Positions 7,801 through 13,320 of a stretch of 15,704 bases of DNA are shown in pieces; positions within the stretch are counted from its first letter, which is position 1, and each line of letters opens with the position of its first letter. Source of the stretch: DASVEE01 sp036399695 (GTDB taxonomy: Bacteria > Acidobacteriota > Thermoanaerobaculia > Gp7-AA8); the NCBI GenBank assembly GCA_036399695.1, contig DASWMP010000021.1:1-15704 (forward strand), in the 5' to 3' direction. The position numbers and the translations under genes are program-made. Under the pieces are notes generated by a model, which saw only the letters and a list, made by a program, of their open reading frames with translations, did not search any database and was not told the DNA's origin.

Positions 7801-9768
7801 GAAGTGGAAGTCGAACCGGTCGTTCCGCATGAGACGGACGACGTTGCCGTGCTCGATGAGCGCCCCCTTCGGCATGCCCGTCGAGCCCGACGTGTAGATG
7901 CAGTACGCGAGTGCGCTCTGCGCCGACGGCACGTTCGGATTCGTCACCGGCGCGTCGAACAGCTCCCCCGCCATCTCGGCCAGCACGACTTCCTGCTCGA
8001 CCTCGAAGCCGGCCGGCTTGTCCGTGAGGACGATCGAGCAGCCGGAGTCCTGCAACTGGTAGGCGATACGCTGCGCCGGCGCCTTCACGTCGAGCGGCAT
8101 GTACGCCGCGCCCGCCTTGAGGATCGCCAGGATGGCCACGATCGTGTCGGCGGAGGCCGGCAGATGAACGGCGATCAACTGCTCCGGCTGGACGCCGCGG
8201 GCGAGCAGCCAGTGCGCCAGGCGATTGGCCCGCTCGTTCAGCTCGCGGTATGTCACCTGCTCGCCAAACGCCGTCACGGCCACGCGCTCGGCGTGCCGCT
8301 CGACCTGCTCTTCGAAGAGCTGGTGGATCAGCACGTCCGTCGGATACTCGGCGCGGTAGTGGGCCCACTCGTCGAGGAGGAGATGGCGTTCGGCGTCGTC
8401 GAGGAGCTCGATATCTTCGACGCGTACGGCGCCGCCAGTCGTGACAGTCGCTTCGAGGATGCGTTCGAAATGGCGGACGATCTGCTCGACGAACGGGACT
8501 TCGTGGATGTCGTGATTGAAGTTGACGTTACAGACCAGGTCGTCGCCGTCGTGATGCACGAGGACGTGCAGGTCGTACTTGCCGTAGCCGAGGTTGACCT
8601 CCTCGTGGCGCCACTGCAGGTCGTCCGTCGAGGCCGCGAGCGGCGCGGCGTCGTTGACGGAGAACACCACGTCGAACAGAGCCGTACGGCTCATGTCGTT
8701 CTCGGGACTCAGCAACTGCACGAGCTTGTCGAAGGGAATGGCGCTGTGCGCGTGCGCCCCCTCGAGCATACCGGCGTTGCGGCCCAGCACTTCGGCGGCC
8801 GTGTCGGTCGGCTCGAAGCGGGTGCGCAGCGCCACGAGATTGGCGATCGGACCGACCGTCGCGCTCGTCTCGTCCGTGCGGTTGTCCATGGACGTGCCGA
8901 TGACGATGTCGTCCTGCTGGCTGTAGCGATAGAGCAGGCTGACGAACGCCGAGTAGAAGACGTTGAAGCGGCTCAGACCGTTGTCCGCGCAGAAGGCCGA
9001 GACCTTCGCATCGAGCTCCGGCGAGAGGCGGCGGACGACGTTGCCACCGTTGTAGGTATGAATGGCCTGGCGCGGGTGCGCCGTCGGCAGCTCGAGGGCT
9101 TTCGGTTTGTCGCGAAGCTGATACTGCCAGTAGAGGAAGAGCTTGTTCAGCTCACTCTCCGGCATCGTCTGCTGCCACTCGCTGTAGTCGAGGTACTGCA
9201 GTTCCGGGGAGGCCGGCGTGACACCGCGATAGGCATCCACGAGCTGGGCGAACAGCAGCCGGAAGGAGGGCTGATCGACCATGCTGTGATGCACCGTGAC
9301 GACCAGCGTGGCGTCCCCTGCCGAACCGGCGTCGTTCCAGCGGGTGAGCTGCGCCCGTATCAGCGGGGCGGTGGCCAGATCGAAGGGGCGAGCGATCTCG
9401 CGAGTCACCAGGGCAGCGACCGCGGCCTCGTCCTTAGCAGCGGCCGCATCCTGCACGTCCAGCGGCACGCGGACCCGCTCGGCAATCTGCTGCCGCAGCG
9501 TCTGCTCGTCGAGGACGACGCCGGTGCGCAGCGCCTCGTTGACCTCGGCGAGCGCATCGAGCGCGGCCTGCAGCGCCACCGTGTCGACGGCACCGGTCAG
9601 ATGCAGGACAAACGGGACGGTGTGATAGATCGGATGAGACTCGTACAGATTGCCGGTCTCGAACTCGTCAATGAACCAGAGCCGCTCCTGGTGATACGAC
9701 GCCGGAAACGACGCTTGCGTCGTCTGCTCCAGCTGCGAATGGTCTGATTCCTCGAACGATATCGACAT
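1..9768 (-). CDS. Non-ribosomal peptide synthetase, 5' part (C-A-T-C-A-T-E-C-A...), runs off left edge
   Basis: Multimodular NRPS that activates amino acids as adenylates, loads them on carrier domains and condenses them in the cytoplasm. One frame stays open for 3256 codons from ATG 9768 to the window edge, where it still reads the A-domain core YTSGSTG, so the C-terminus is missing. Order by approximate residue: C1 15-455, A1 475-1005, T1 1015-1085 (Ser1051), C2 1090-1540, A2 1560-2070, T2 2080-2150 (Ser2113), E 2160-2605, C3 2635-3070, A3 3095 onward. The start is supported by a GGGGAG ribosome binding site 4 bases upstream; an in-frame GTG just upstream is less likely. Specificity residues indicate Thr then D-Thr; the third substrate is beyond the edge. 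Odd points are two in-frame repeat insertions (in A1 and E) and a Gln in place of Gly in the C1 active-site motif. No NRPS gene lies upstream, so this looks like the first synthetase gene of its cluster. The peptide product cannot be named. Confidence 0.96.
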   Translation of the reverse strand, partial: MSISFEESDHSQLEQTTQASFPASYHQERLWFIDEFETGNLYESHPIYHTVPFVLHLTGAVDTVALQAALDALAEVNEALRTGVVLDEQTLRQQIAERVRVPLDVQDAAAAKDEAAVAALVTREIARPFDLATAPLIRAQLTRWNDAGSAGDATLVVTVHHSMVDQPSFRLLFAQLVDAYRGVTPASPELQYLDYSEWQQTMPESELNKLFLYWQYQLRDKPKALELPTAHPRQAIHTYNGGNVVRRLSPELDAKVSAFCADNGLSRFNVFYSAFVSLLYRYSQQDDIVIGTSMDNRTDETSATVGPIANLVALRTRFEPTDTAAEVLGRNAGMLEGAHAHSAIPFDKLVQLLSPENDMSRTALFDVVFSVNDAAPLAASTDDLQWRHEEVNLGYGKYDLHVLVHHDGDDLVCNVNFNHDIHEVPFVEQIVRHFERILEATVTTGGAVRVEDIELLDDAERHLLLDEWAHYRAEYPTDVLIHQLFEEQVERHAERVAVTAFGEQVTYRELNERANRLAHWLLARGVQPEQLIAVHLPASADTIVAILAILKAGAAYMPLDVKAPAQRIAYQLQDSGCSIVLTDKPAGFEVEQEVVLAEMAGELFDAPVTNPNVPSAQSALAYCIYTSGSTGMPKGALIEHGNVVRLMRNDRFDFHFDEQDVWTIFHNFNFDFSVWEMYGALLNGGRTVIVPEEARHNPASFLALLAQERVTVLNQTPSAFYRLGEYLDGTPMAVRYIVFGGEALDPSRLRTWNRYYPATELINMYGITETTVHTTFQKVSADMLDRAASVIGRAIPTTSCFVLDKQLRPVPMGVPGELYVGGLGVSRGYLNRPELTAERFLHHDFPGIGRTRIYKSGDLGRWRSDGRLEYLGREDNQVQLRGFRIELGEIESQLARQENVKHAIVVVKEDGSGEKYLAAYLVADLQDASCRTDTPVCPAHQVHGTDKSVCPTGISDDEQQELTLRYRHALKAALPAYMVPSAFVFIDKLPLTPNGKIDKAALPDPDLQSQHVYVAPETELEQTIAAIWQEILRLDEPVSATADFFNLGGHSLLAMRTVSAINAAVNATLPVKALFEHNTVRDLAAHLAQSEKGGYSAIPRVPRNQPLPLSFAQQRLWFIDSLEEGSAQYNMPVALRLTGSLRLDALQRSLDEIVERHEVIRSTYHLRDGIGVQIVHPAAPVAIGRVDLSRVDKREREARVEQLLRDEAARPFHLSTDLMLRARLLTLGESEHVLLFTMHHIASDGWSMGVLVKELVALYEAHCLGIQADLAPLPVQYADYAAWQRARTEGTELDQQLAYWKKQLANTPNVHALPLDRPRPAQQQFAGASRLTRLKADTLAALNRIASENGATLFMVLQTAFSLLLSRWSGTSDVVVGTPSSGRNHKDTEALIGFFVNTLVLRTEIAEEQPFTQLLQNSRQMILDAFSNQDIPFEMLVDEVRPERSLSHPPLYQILFALQNNERVALEVPELEITGVGGAEEVAKFDLSLYASETADGLNLTWNYATSLFEARTIERLAQSFVVLLDGIVAAPEAAAAQLPILTTADETLLRSRGGEALELPALLCIHEIFEEQAAKSPDAVAVVRGKDTLTYGELNERANQVAHGLIERGVGPDVLVGICVERSLEMLVAILGILKAGGAYLPLDPDYPAARLQYMVEDAAVDLVLTQAKLAGKVPVANEKLLVLDGDTFTAYPRANPDHIAIGVLPSSLAYVIYTSGSTGNPKGVMIEHRQVTRLLDAADLQFRFGADDVWTLFHSYAFDFSVWEIWGALLHGAKLVVVPFETSRSPENFYELLKSEGVTVLNQTPSAFYGLTDVSLHRERLSALRYVIFGGEALVPSRLHAWVDAYGDDQPQLINMYGITETTVHVTYRRIVATDCDSDVSDIGLPLADLTTHVVMHGALVPVGVPGELYVGGAGLARGYLNKPELTAARFVTNPFRAGSTERLYRSGDLVRYRPDGQLEYLGRIDDQVKIRGFRIELGEIATQLLQQPEVKEALVIARGTGSEKKLVAYVVPAETQHDELAFVEAMRTTLRQQLPDYMVPSAFVVLESFPLTRNGKIDKKALPEPEWQSTTAYVAPVNPVEAQLAAIWAQLLKLERVGIHDNFFAIGGDSILSIQAVSRANQAGIAITTRQLFEHQTVAALAAHASNGVTHEMPQGEVTGGVSLLPIQRQFLTEDTRAHNHFNQAVLLETPAGFDARFIGEMMTALLRRHDALRLAFVQNEQGTWEATHQPLTGELLAASAIVETVADFDDRATGITARCNHYQQSFDLTAGPLFRAIYFAPATGTPEIGNRESEIATGRLFLIAHHIVVDGVSWRILLADIEQAYEQYQAGETIALNPKTSSFQQWGAALAEYAQSEELAGEKNYWLTQYEQPVAPLPVDRTVTEPLTYSSTRRQRVRLTAAETQALLQRCAPVYRTTVNELLLSGVYLGMRRWTESAGLRIALEGHGREALFEQLDTTQTVGWFTTVFPLTLHSASDDVDDVIKSVKEQYRALPNHGIGYGVLRWIGQETELVAAAETHPPQLVFNYLGQFDQSVNHDTALQAAAESAGASISGERLRPASLGLNGLVANGILDFSLDYSEREYDAATMAALARFLEEGLRSVIDHCLLLERGDYTPSDFPLANVSQAQLDVWQKSYAGLTRLYPATGMQQGMFFHNQLDRSAYVTQIFPLFEGELSTAHFRKAWQLVSNRHDIFRTAFVGEETRLLQLVVDSVNVPWQEHDWRGISADEQRERFARYRRDDKAAGFDFTKAPLQRIALFRLADDRWQMLWTHHHMLLDGWCVPLVYKEVMLAYQLLSRGESVQWPDAPVYENYIQWLQRRDADEARGFWRSALDGIEAPTPLAVDRLPKDRSRGVQERSFMLGTAETQRLEAFARTHHTTVNTLMQLAWGTLLHRYSGESQVVFGAITSGRPAEVRGIEEMIGLFINTVPVKIAFAPNAPASSLVADVHRAFQQSQEHSYLPLNEIQKQSGIAAGAPLFDSLLVFENYPIEAAMAVDAKSRTSNLRVVSSGSDEQTNYKLTFIAGLSGQLKVRCVYDAANFAGETVDRLLAHLETVLRELPSSETVDAIDILTPSEREQFALWNQPVGDYPRELCIHSLFEQQAARRPDAVAVIHGDAQLTYGELDARANALAATLRLRNAGAETLVGLYAERSLETIVAMVAILKAGGAYVPLDPSYPAARLQGMLVDSEARLVLTQSHLAAALEGLDCEVLLLDEYDFSSASASTDVAGVTASNLAYVMYTSGSTGVP
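1939..6501 (-). other. NRPS module 2: C-A(Thr)-T-E
   Basis: The C domain has SFAQQRLWFID and an intact HHIASDG motif (residues 1239-1245). The A domain pocket is D1761, F1762, W1765, N1804, I1830, G1832, M1858, V1866, H1867 and K2059, exactly the known threonine code DFWNIGMVHK. The carrier reads GGDS (Ser2113), the form usual before an epimerization domain. The E domain follows with HHIVVDG (2309-2315) and SWRIL, then TVGWFTT, then PNHGIGYG, and FNYLGQFD near residue 2528. It should convert the carrier-bound L-Thr residue at its alpha carbon, giving a D-configured Thr (D-allo-Thr if the side chain is unchanged). A short tandem repeat insertion sits just before the HHIVVDG motif. Confidence 0.92.
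2871..2898. repeat. Four tandem copies of a 7-bp unit (CGATTYC) inside the E domain
   Basis: Units are CGATTTC, CGATTCC, CGATTTC and CGATTTC, directly adjoining. In the NRPS frame this reads about EIGNRESEI (residues 2290-2298), in the loop before the HHIVVDG active-site motif. Seven is not a multiple of three, so gain or loss of one unit would shift the NRPS frame; the present copy number keeps it open. Confidence 0.93.
6544..9726 (-). other. NRPS module 1: C-A(Thr)-T
   Basis: The condensation domain opens with a C1-type motif (QERLWFID, about residues 26-33). Its active-site motif is HHSMVDQ (160-166): the catalytic second His and the Asp are present, but the usual final Gly is Gln. As the first domain of an apparent first gene, it may be a starter (acylating) C domain or may take a donor from another protein; the sequence alone does not decide. 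The A domain has YTSGSTG (about 624-630). Aligned to the GrsA numbering, its pocket residues are D671, F672, W675, N714, V738, G740, M764, V772, H773 and K996, a threonine-type code. The carrier has GGHSLL with Ser1051 for phosphopantetheine. A 23-codon insertion (930-952) made of dispersed repeat lies between the A8-region motif (RGFRIELGEIE) and the A10 motif (NGKIDK). Confidence 0.9.
6913..6980. repeat. REPIN-like palindrome pair inside the NRPS coding sequence
   Basis: Two palindromic units in opposite orientation. The left unit (6916-6939) is a perfect 10-bp stem, GGGACAGACA against TGTCTGTCCC, with loop CTCT. The right unit (6956-6977) is a 9-bp stem with loop GGAG. Extended outward, TGTGGG at the left and CCTACA at the right make the two units inverted copies with two mismatches over 26 bases, separated by 16 bp. 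The same units occur at 11335-11436 and 15682-15704. Here they are translated in the NRPS frame as 23 residues, Cys930 to Thr952, without breaking it. Confidence 0.95.
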
Positions 9769-9772
9769 AGCT

Positions 9773-9778
9773 CTCCCC
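9773..9778 (-). promoter_or_regulatory. Ribosome binding site of the NRPS gene
   Basis: GGGGAG on the minus strand, 4 bases before the ATG at 9768. It favours this ATG over the in-frame GTG just upstream, which has no comparable purine run. Confidence 0.6.
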
Positions 9779-9966
9779 ACACCAGCGGCACGGCTTCCGC
9801 GCCGGTGGTTTACGTTTATTGATCGGTTCGGTGGACCCGGAACTTAGTTGTCGCTCAGGAAGACACAGCGGCCCGCAGGCGAAGCACCTGCACCACTTCC
9901 CGGCAGCTCGGGTTGATGAACGGACTGCAATAGCTCAGGTTGTGACATCCCATAACTGCACGGGTC

Positions 9967-9993
9967 CATACAAAAATCCAAGTTATTTGTATG
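9967..9993. promoter_or_regulatory. Possible operator: 8-bp dyad with 11-bp spacer
   Basis: A perfect inverted repeat, CATACAAA then 11 bases then TTTGTATG, in the only AT-rich patch of the 395-bp gap between the NRPS start and yihY. It lies about 200 bp upstream of the NRPS ATG. The T-N11-A geometry resembles LysR-type sites, but no regulator gene is visible nearby, so the binding protein is unknown. The rest of 9769-10163 has no convincing gene. It holds a weak, decayed-looking relative of the palindromic repeat at 10041-10060 and no clear sigma-70 promoter. Confidence 0.4.
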
Positions 9994-10163
9994 CACGTAC
10001 GGGTGTCACAAGCGGCGGCGGATCGCTGGGTTCTGAATGGGGGACAGGCCTCTTGTCTGCGCAGCCGACCCGAACAGTGAGCCTTCGGGGCTTGCCGGAG
10101 GTTCGCGAAGTGACCCCGATTGGGAACGATCGGATGCAGCAGGCGGCGAAGAGCACATTGCCC

Positions 10164-11192
10164 TCACGAGGATGATGACGATTGCTCCCTGGCCGCCGCG
10201 TCCGCCGCAGCGCAGTCGGTCGCAACGATCGCCGCCTCCTTCGCCTCGATCATGTTCGGATCCGGCTTCTTGTCCGCGGTCTTGCTCGGGATGGCGGGTG
10301 CCGCGCCCGGCAGTTTCTGCTCCCTGCGGGAGCCGAAGGTCAGCGCGTAGGCCCAGGTGAACTCGGCTCCAAGGAGAAAGATCTGCGCGGAGTAGTAGAC
10401 CCAGATCATGGCCATGACCAGCGAGCCGGCCGCGCCGAACCCCGACGTCACGCCACTCCTGCCGATGTAGATTCCGATGAGCGATTTGCCGATCGTGAAG
10501 AGCAGCGAGGTGACGCTCGCGCCGATCAGGACGTCCGTCCACGCGACCCTTACCCGCGGCATCACTTTGTAGATCATCGCGAAGACCGCCGTGGTGAGCA
10601 CGTAGCTGAAGAGGACGTTGACGGCGCCGACCATGGACTGCCAGTCGGAAAAACGCGATCCCCACATTTTCCCCAACGCCGCCATCCCTGCGCTGACCAC
10701 GAGCGAGACCATCAGCAGAAAGCTGATGCCGGCGATCGTCCCGAACGACAGCAGGCGCGTGCGCAGCAGGTTCCAGATTGCCGTCCTCGGCCGCTTCGGA
10801 GCACGCCAGATCCGATCGAGCGCATCCTGTAATTCGGCGAAGACCGAGGTCGCTGCGACCAGCAGCAGGACGAGGCCGGCCACAGCGGCAGGAACGCCTT
10901 CCGCCGGCTTGCTCGCACTCTCGAGCAGTTCCTGCACCGCCTCGGCTCCCTCGCGGCCCATCAGCCCCTGCAATTGCGCGGCGATCTCCCCGCGCGCTGC
11001 CTCGAGGCCGAAGATCATCCCCGACAGCGAGATCACGATCAGCAGGAATGGCGCAATGGAGAGCATCGTGTAATACGCCAGCGCCGCGCCCATGCTCTGC
11101 GCGTAATCGTCCATCCACGACGATGCCGCGGCCTTCGTGAGAATCCAGATGTTCTTGGCCGTCATGACCACTCTCTCGCGCTTTCTGGCCAT
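10164..11192 (-). CDS. YihY/virulence factor BrkB family membrane protein
   Basis: Protein of 342 residues with about six membrane segments, near residues 35-62, 98-120, 148-172, 188-212, 218-242 and 252-282. Family features seen are the N-terminal MGAALAYYTMLSIAPFLL stretch, the central ELQDALDRIW, and MIWVYYSAQIFLLGAEFTWAYA before a charged, Ser-ended cytoplasmic tail (residues 285-342). The family was once called ribonuclease BN, but that activity belongs to another protein; its transport or envelope role is unsettled. The ATG at 11192 gives the longest form. An in-frame ATG at 11165 (MTAKNIW) sits after a GAGAG stretch and may be the true start. The gene is in the same direction as the NRPS, 395 bp upstream of it, and divergent from the lipoprotein gene; there is no sign that it belongs to the NRPS cluster. 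Confidence 0.9.
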   Translation of the reverse strand: MARKRERVVMTAKNIWILTKAAASSWMDDYAQSMGAALAYYTMLSIAPFLLIVISLSGMIFGLEAARGEIAAQLQGLMGREGAEAVQELLESASKPAEGVPAAVAGLVLLLVAATSVFAELQDALDRIWRAPKRPRTAIWNLLRTRLLSFGTIAGISFLLMVSLVVSAGMAALGKMWGSRFSDWQSMVGAVNVLFSYVLTTAVFAMIYKVMPRVRVAWTDVLIGASVTSLLFTIGKSLIGIYIGRSGVTSGFGAAGSLVMAMIWVYYSAQIFLLGAEFTWAYALTFGSRREQKLPGAAPAIPSKTADKKPDPNMIEAKEAAIVATDCAAADAAAREQSSSSS

Positions 11193-11334
11193 GGTGAGAG
11201 TCTACGGCCTGGCTCCCCGTGACGGGGAACTTCCCGTCCTCGACCGGAACTGCATCTGCAGAAACGAAGAGCAGGAGCACCGACGGTTGGGCGGGGCTTT
11301 CGCCCCAATCGCGTTGACTTAGAGGTTTGCCTCA

Positions 11335-11436
11335 TGTGGGACAGACACTCTTGTCTGTCCGGCCGACCCCGAGGTCCATTCCTCCAGACAAGCGGCCGTT
11401 CAGATGCACGGGACAGACAAGAGTGTCTGTCCCACA
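11335..11436. repeat. REPIN-like palindrome pair, intergenic copy
   Basis: A 26-base end beginning TGTGGGACAGACA at 11335-11360 is repeated perfectly in inverted orientation up to 11436, with about 50 bp between the arms. Each arm is itself a hairpin with a CTCT or AGAG loop. The unit is the same family as the copy inside the NRPS, but its central spacer differs in length and sequence. It lies in the divergent region between yihY and the lipoprotein gene. Confidence 0.95.
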
Positions 11437-11525
11437 TCTAAAGTAGTTGAGAGCGTGGGGCTGTAAGCCGGCGCTCGAACGCTTCGCGAATGCCTCCGCG
11501 ACTGTGGCGAAGCGAAGCAGACCTT

Positions 11526-11785
11526 TGCCGGATCACTCCTGGAGCGATCGGAGATGCCTTGCGCGTGTCGCGGCTTGCTCTTCGAGTGTGGCGGCTTGGT
11601 CCTGGAGTGATCCCGGATCGTTTCGGAGCATCGGTGAATCGTCGTGGAGTGATCCGGAATCGTCCCGGAGTGATCGCAAATCGGTTTTGAGTGAGCGGAG
11701 ATCGGTCTGGAGTGTTCGGGTCTCCTCCGGAGGACACCGGCAACACTCAAAAACCGATTCGGATCACTCAAAAACGATCTCAGTC
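11526..11785. repeat. Diverged 21-bp tandem array with an orientation flip
   Basis: Nine contiguous 21-bp units on the minus strand (11526-11714), approximately CACTCC-N3-ACGATTC-N2-GAT, are followed by a 29-bp hinge and two units in the opposite orientation (11744-11785). The hinge holds the perfect 12-bp palindrome TCCTCCGGAGGA at 11723-11734, flanked by near-complementary GAGTGTT and AACACTC. The outer units are the most degraded. The array is within the 715-bp region 11193-11907, where no convincing gene is seen. The remainder of that region contains the REPIN-like pair and small hairpins at 11214-11228 and 11293-11306. Confidence 0.75.
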
Positions 11786-11907
11786 TCGTCTGGAGATCCT
11801 TTCGGGACCGAGTTTCTCCGCCGCGAAGCGTCTGGAGCGCCGGCATCCCTCTTTCACGACGCGGCCGCAGCATTCGTCGCTTCCGGCGAGCCGCATCACC
11901 ACCGACA

Positions 11908-13152
11908 ATGAGTCGGATGCGTACATCGCTCGCTCCCGCACTCCTCCTCCTCGTCGCCTGTACGGCGACGTCCGGCCGCCACGTTTCATCTGTGACTTCC
12001 ACTGCGCCGGTCGTGCGGCCCGGCATCGAGACGTTCCTCACCGACGTGCCGCCCGCCCTCCGCGGCAAGCGCGTGGCACTCATCACGAACCAGAGCGGGA
12101 TCGACCGGTCCGGCGTCCCGGACATCGATCTCATCGCACGGCACAAGGAGCTGAAGCTGGTGGCGCTGCTCGCGCCGGAGCACGGCATTCGCGGGACCGC
12201 CGAGGCCGGCGAGAGGATCGATGACGCCATCGACGCCAGCACGGGGGTGCCGATCTATTCGCTGTACCTCGCCGAGGATCGCGGTCCGACGGCGGAGATG
12301 CTCGAGGGCGTGGACGTGCTGGTCTATGACCTTCAGGAGGTCGGCGGGCGCACGTGGACCTACGTCTCCACCATGGCGCTGGCCATGCAGGCCGCGGCGC
12401 GCAAAGGCATCCCCTTCGTCGTGCTGGACCGCCCCAATCCGATCGGCGGCGAGATCGTCGAAGGCGCACTGCTCGATCCACGCTTCAAGTCGTTCGTCGG
12501 CATGTACCCGATCCCGGCCCGCCACGGCATGACCGTCGGTGAGCTGGCCACCCTCTTCAACGTCGAGGACGGCATCCGCGCCGAGCTCATCGTCGCCAGG
12601 GCGGCCAACTGGCGGCGGTCGCAGTGGATGGACGACACGGGCCTGCCGTGGGTGAACCCCTCCCCGAACCTCCGATCGCTGGCCGCGCTGACGAGCTACC
12701 CCGGCACCGTCTACTTCGAAGGGACGACGCTCACCGAAGGACGAGGGACGGACCGGCCGTTCGAACAAATTGGCGCTCCGTGGCTCGACGCGCAGGCCGT
12801 CGCGCGCACCATGAACGGCCGGCGGCTTCCGGGCGTGCGCTTCGAGCCCATCACCATGCCGGTCGCCGCCACGGCCGCCAAACACCCCGGCCAGACCATC
12901 CCGGCGATCCGCTTCGTAGTCACGGATCGCCAGGCCTATCGGCCCGTCCATACGTCGCTCCTGCTCATCGACGAGATCCGCCGCCAGCACCCGCGCGATT
13001 TCGCCTGGACCGCGACCATCGACCGCCTCACCGGCTCCGACAAGGTGCGGCTGGCCATCGAAGGAGGATCGCTCCCGGCGCTGCTGGAGGAGTGGGACCG
13101 CGAGGCGACCCAGTTCCGCGAGGACCGCAAGCCGTACCTGCTGTACGAGTAG
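11908..13152 (+). CDS. NamZ-type exo-beta-N-acetylmuramidase domain lipoprotein (DUF1343)
   Basis: Protein of 414 residues. The N-terminus MSRMRTSLAPALLLLVAC is a lipoprotein signal with lipobox LVAC, so Cys18 should be lipidated after cleavage by signal peptidase II and the protein anchored outside the cytoplasm. The body matches the DUF1343 family throughout: RVALITNQSGIDRSG, LVALLAPEHGIRG, GVPIYSLY, LVYDLQEVGGRTWTY, VVLDRPNPIGG, ARHGMTVGEL and FEGTTLTEGRGTDRPFEQIGAPW. Characterised members (NamZ of Bacillus) release MurNAc from the non-reducing ends of peptidoglycan fragments, so a role in cell-wall turnover or recycling is likely. Length is normal for the family. No strong ribosome binding site precedes ATG 11908; an in-frame ATG at 11917 is an alternative. 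It appears to be a single gene, with a hairpin 32 bp after its stop. Confidence 0.92.
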   Translation: MSRMRTSLAPALLLLVACTATSGRHVSSVTSTAPVVRPGIETFLTDVPPALRGKRVALITNQSGIDRSGVPDIDLIARHKELKLVALLAPEHGIRGTAEAGERIDDAIDASTGVPIYSLYLAEDRGPTAEMLEGVDVLVYDLQEVGGRTWTYVSTMALAMQAAARKGIPFVVLDRPNPIGGEIVEGALLDPRFKSFVGMYPIPARHGMTVGELATLFNVEDGIRAELIVARAANWRRSQWMDDTGLPWVNPSPNLRSLAALTSYPGTVYFEGTTLTEGRGTDRPFEQIGAPWLDAQAVARTMNGRRLPGVRFEPITMPVAATAAKHPGQTIPAIRFVVTDRQAYRPVHTSLLLIDEIRRQHPRDFAWTATIDRLTGSDKVRLAIEGGSLPALLEEWDREATQFREDRKPYLLYE

Positions 13153-13184
13153 CGGGCGGCGCAATGTGGTGCATCGCAATCGTT

Positions 13185-13211
13185 TCCTCATGAAGCGAGC
13201 TTTCGTGAGGA
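13185..13211. terminator. Hairpin after the NamZ-type gene, possible terminator
   Basis: TCCTCATGAA pairs with TTCGTGAGGA (10 bp, one G-U) around a 7-base loop, starting 32 bp after the NamZ-type stop. No T-run follows on either strand, so intrinsic termination is uncertain. Confidence 0.35.
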
Positions 13212-13311
13212 CGCGGGGACGCGCAGCCGCGGAGGCGGTCACTTCCGCTCCGTCGATTGCAACGGTCGAGCTTGCGCCGGCTCTCACTGTTCCGAACCCG
13301 TCGCGGTCGAT

Positions 13312-13315
13312 GGAG
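13312..13315 (+). promoter_or_regulatory. Ribosome binding site deciding the GTG start of the kinase
   Basis: GGAG lies 5 bases before GTG 13321. The next in-frame ATG (13405, MTVLPEL) has no such site and would start just before the PAS domain. Confidence 0.55.
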
Positions 13316-13320
13316 CGCCG

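Noticed and set aside
2839..9747. A 2302-codon open frame on the plus strand
   Set aside because: It is exactly antisense to the NRPS, whose minus-strand frame carries all C, A, T and E motifs. The shadow is rich in Arg, Val, Glu and Asp without domain motifs. High GC and avoidance of TTA, CTA and TCA codons in the real gene explain its length.
9819..10175. A 118-codon plus-strand frame in the NRPS upstream gap
   Set aside because: No ribosome binding site, low-complexity composition, no recognisable motif, and it overlaps the probable regulatory region and the end of yihY.
10006..11280. A 424-codon minus-strand frame overlapping yihY
   Set aside because: Out-of-frame overlap of the membrane-protein gene. 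The other frame has the family motifs and membrane segments; this one has neither.
11335..11436. Intrinsic terminators formed by the palindromic repeats
   Set aside because: The hairpins are strong but lack T-runs. The pair lies between divergent gene starts and another copy lies inside a gene, so dispersal of a repeat family explains them better.
11526..11785. CRISPR array
   Set aside because: Units adjoin without unique spacers, are strongly diverged and flip orientation; no cas genes are present.
11400..12242. A 280-codon minus-strand frame translating the 21-bp array as heptapeptide repeats
   Set aside because: It starts inside the NamZ-type gene on the opposite strand, has no ribosome binding site or domain, and ends in the palindromic repeat. 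The repeat itself is reported, but not as a gene.
11986..13287. A 433-codon minus-strand frame opposite the NamZ-type gene
   Set aside because: Antisense shadow; the plus-strand frame has a lipoprotein signal and full-length family conservation.
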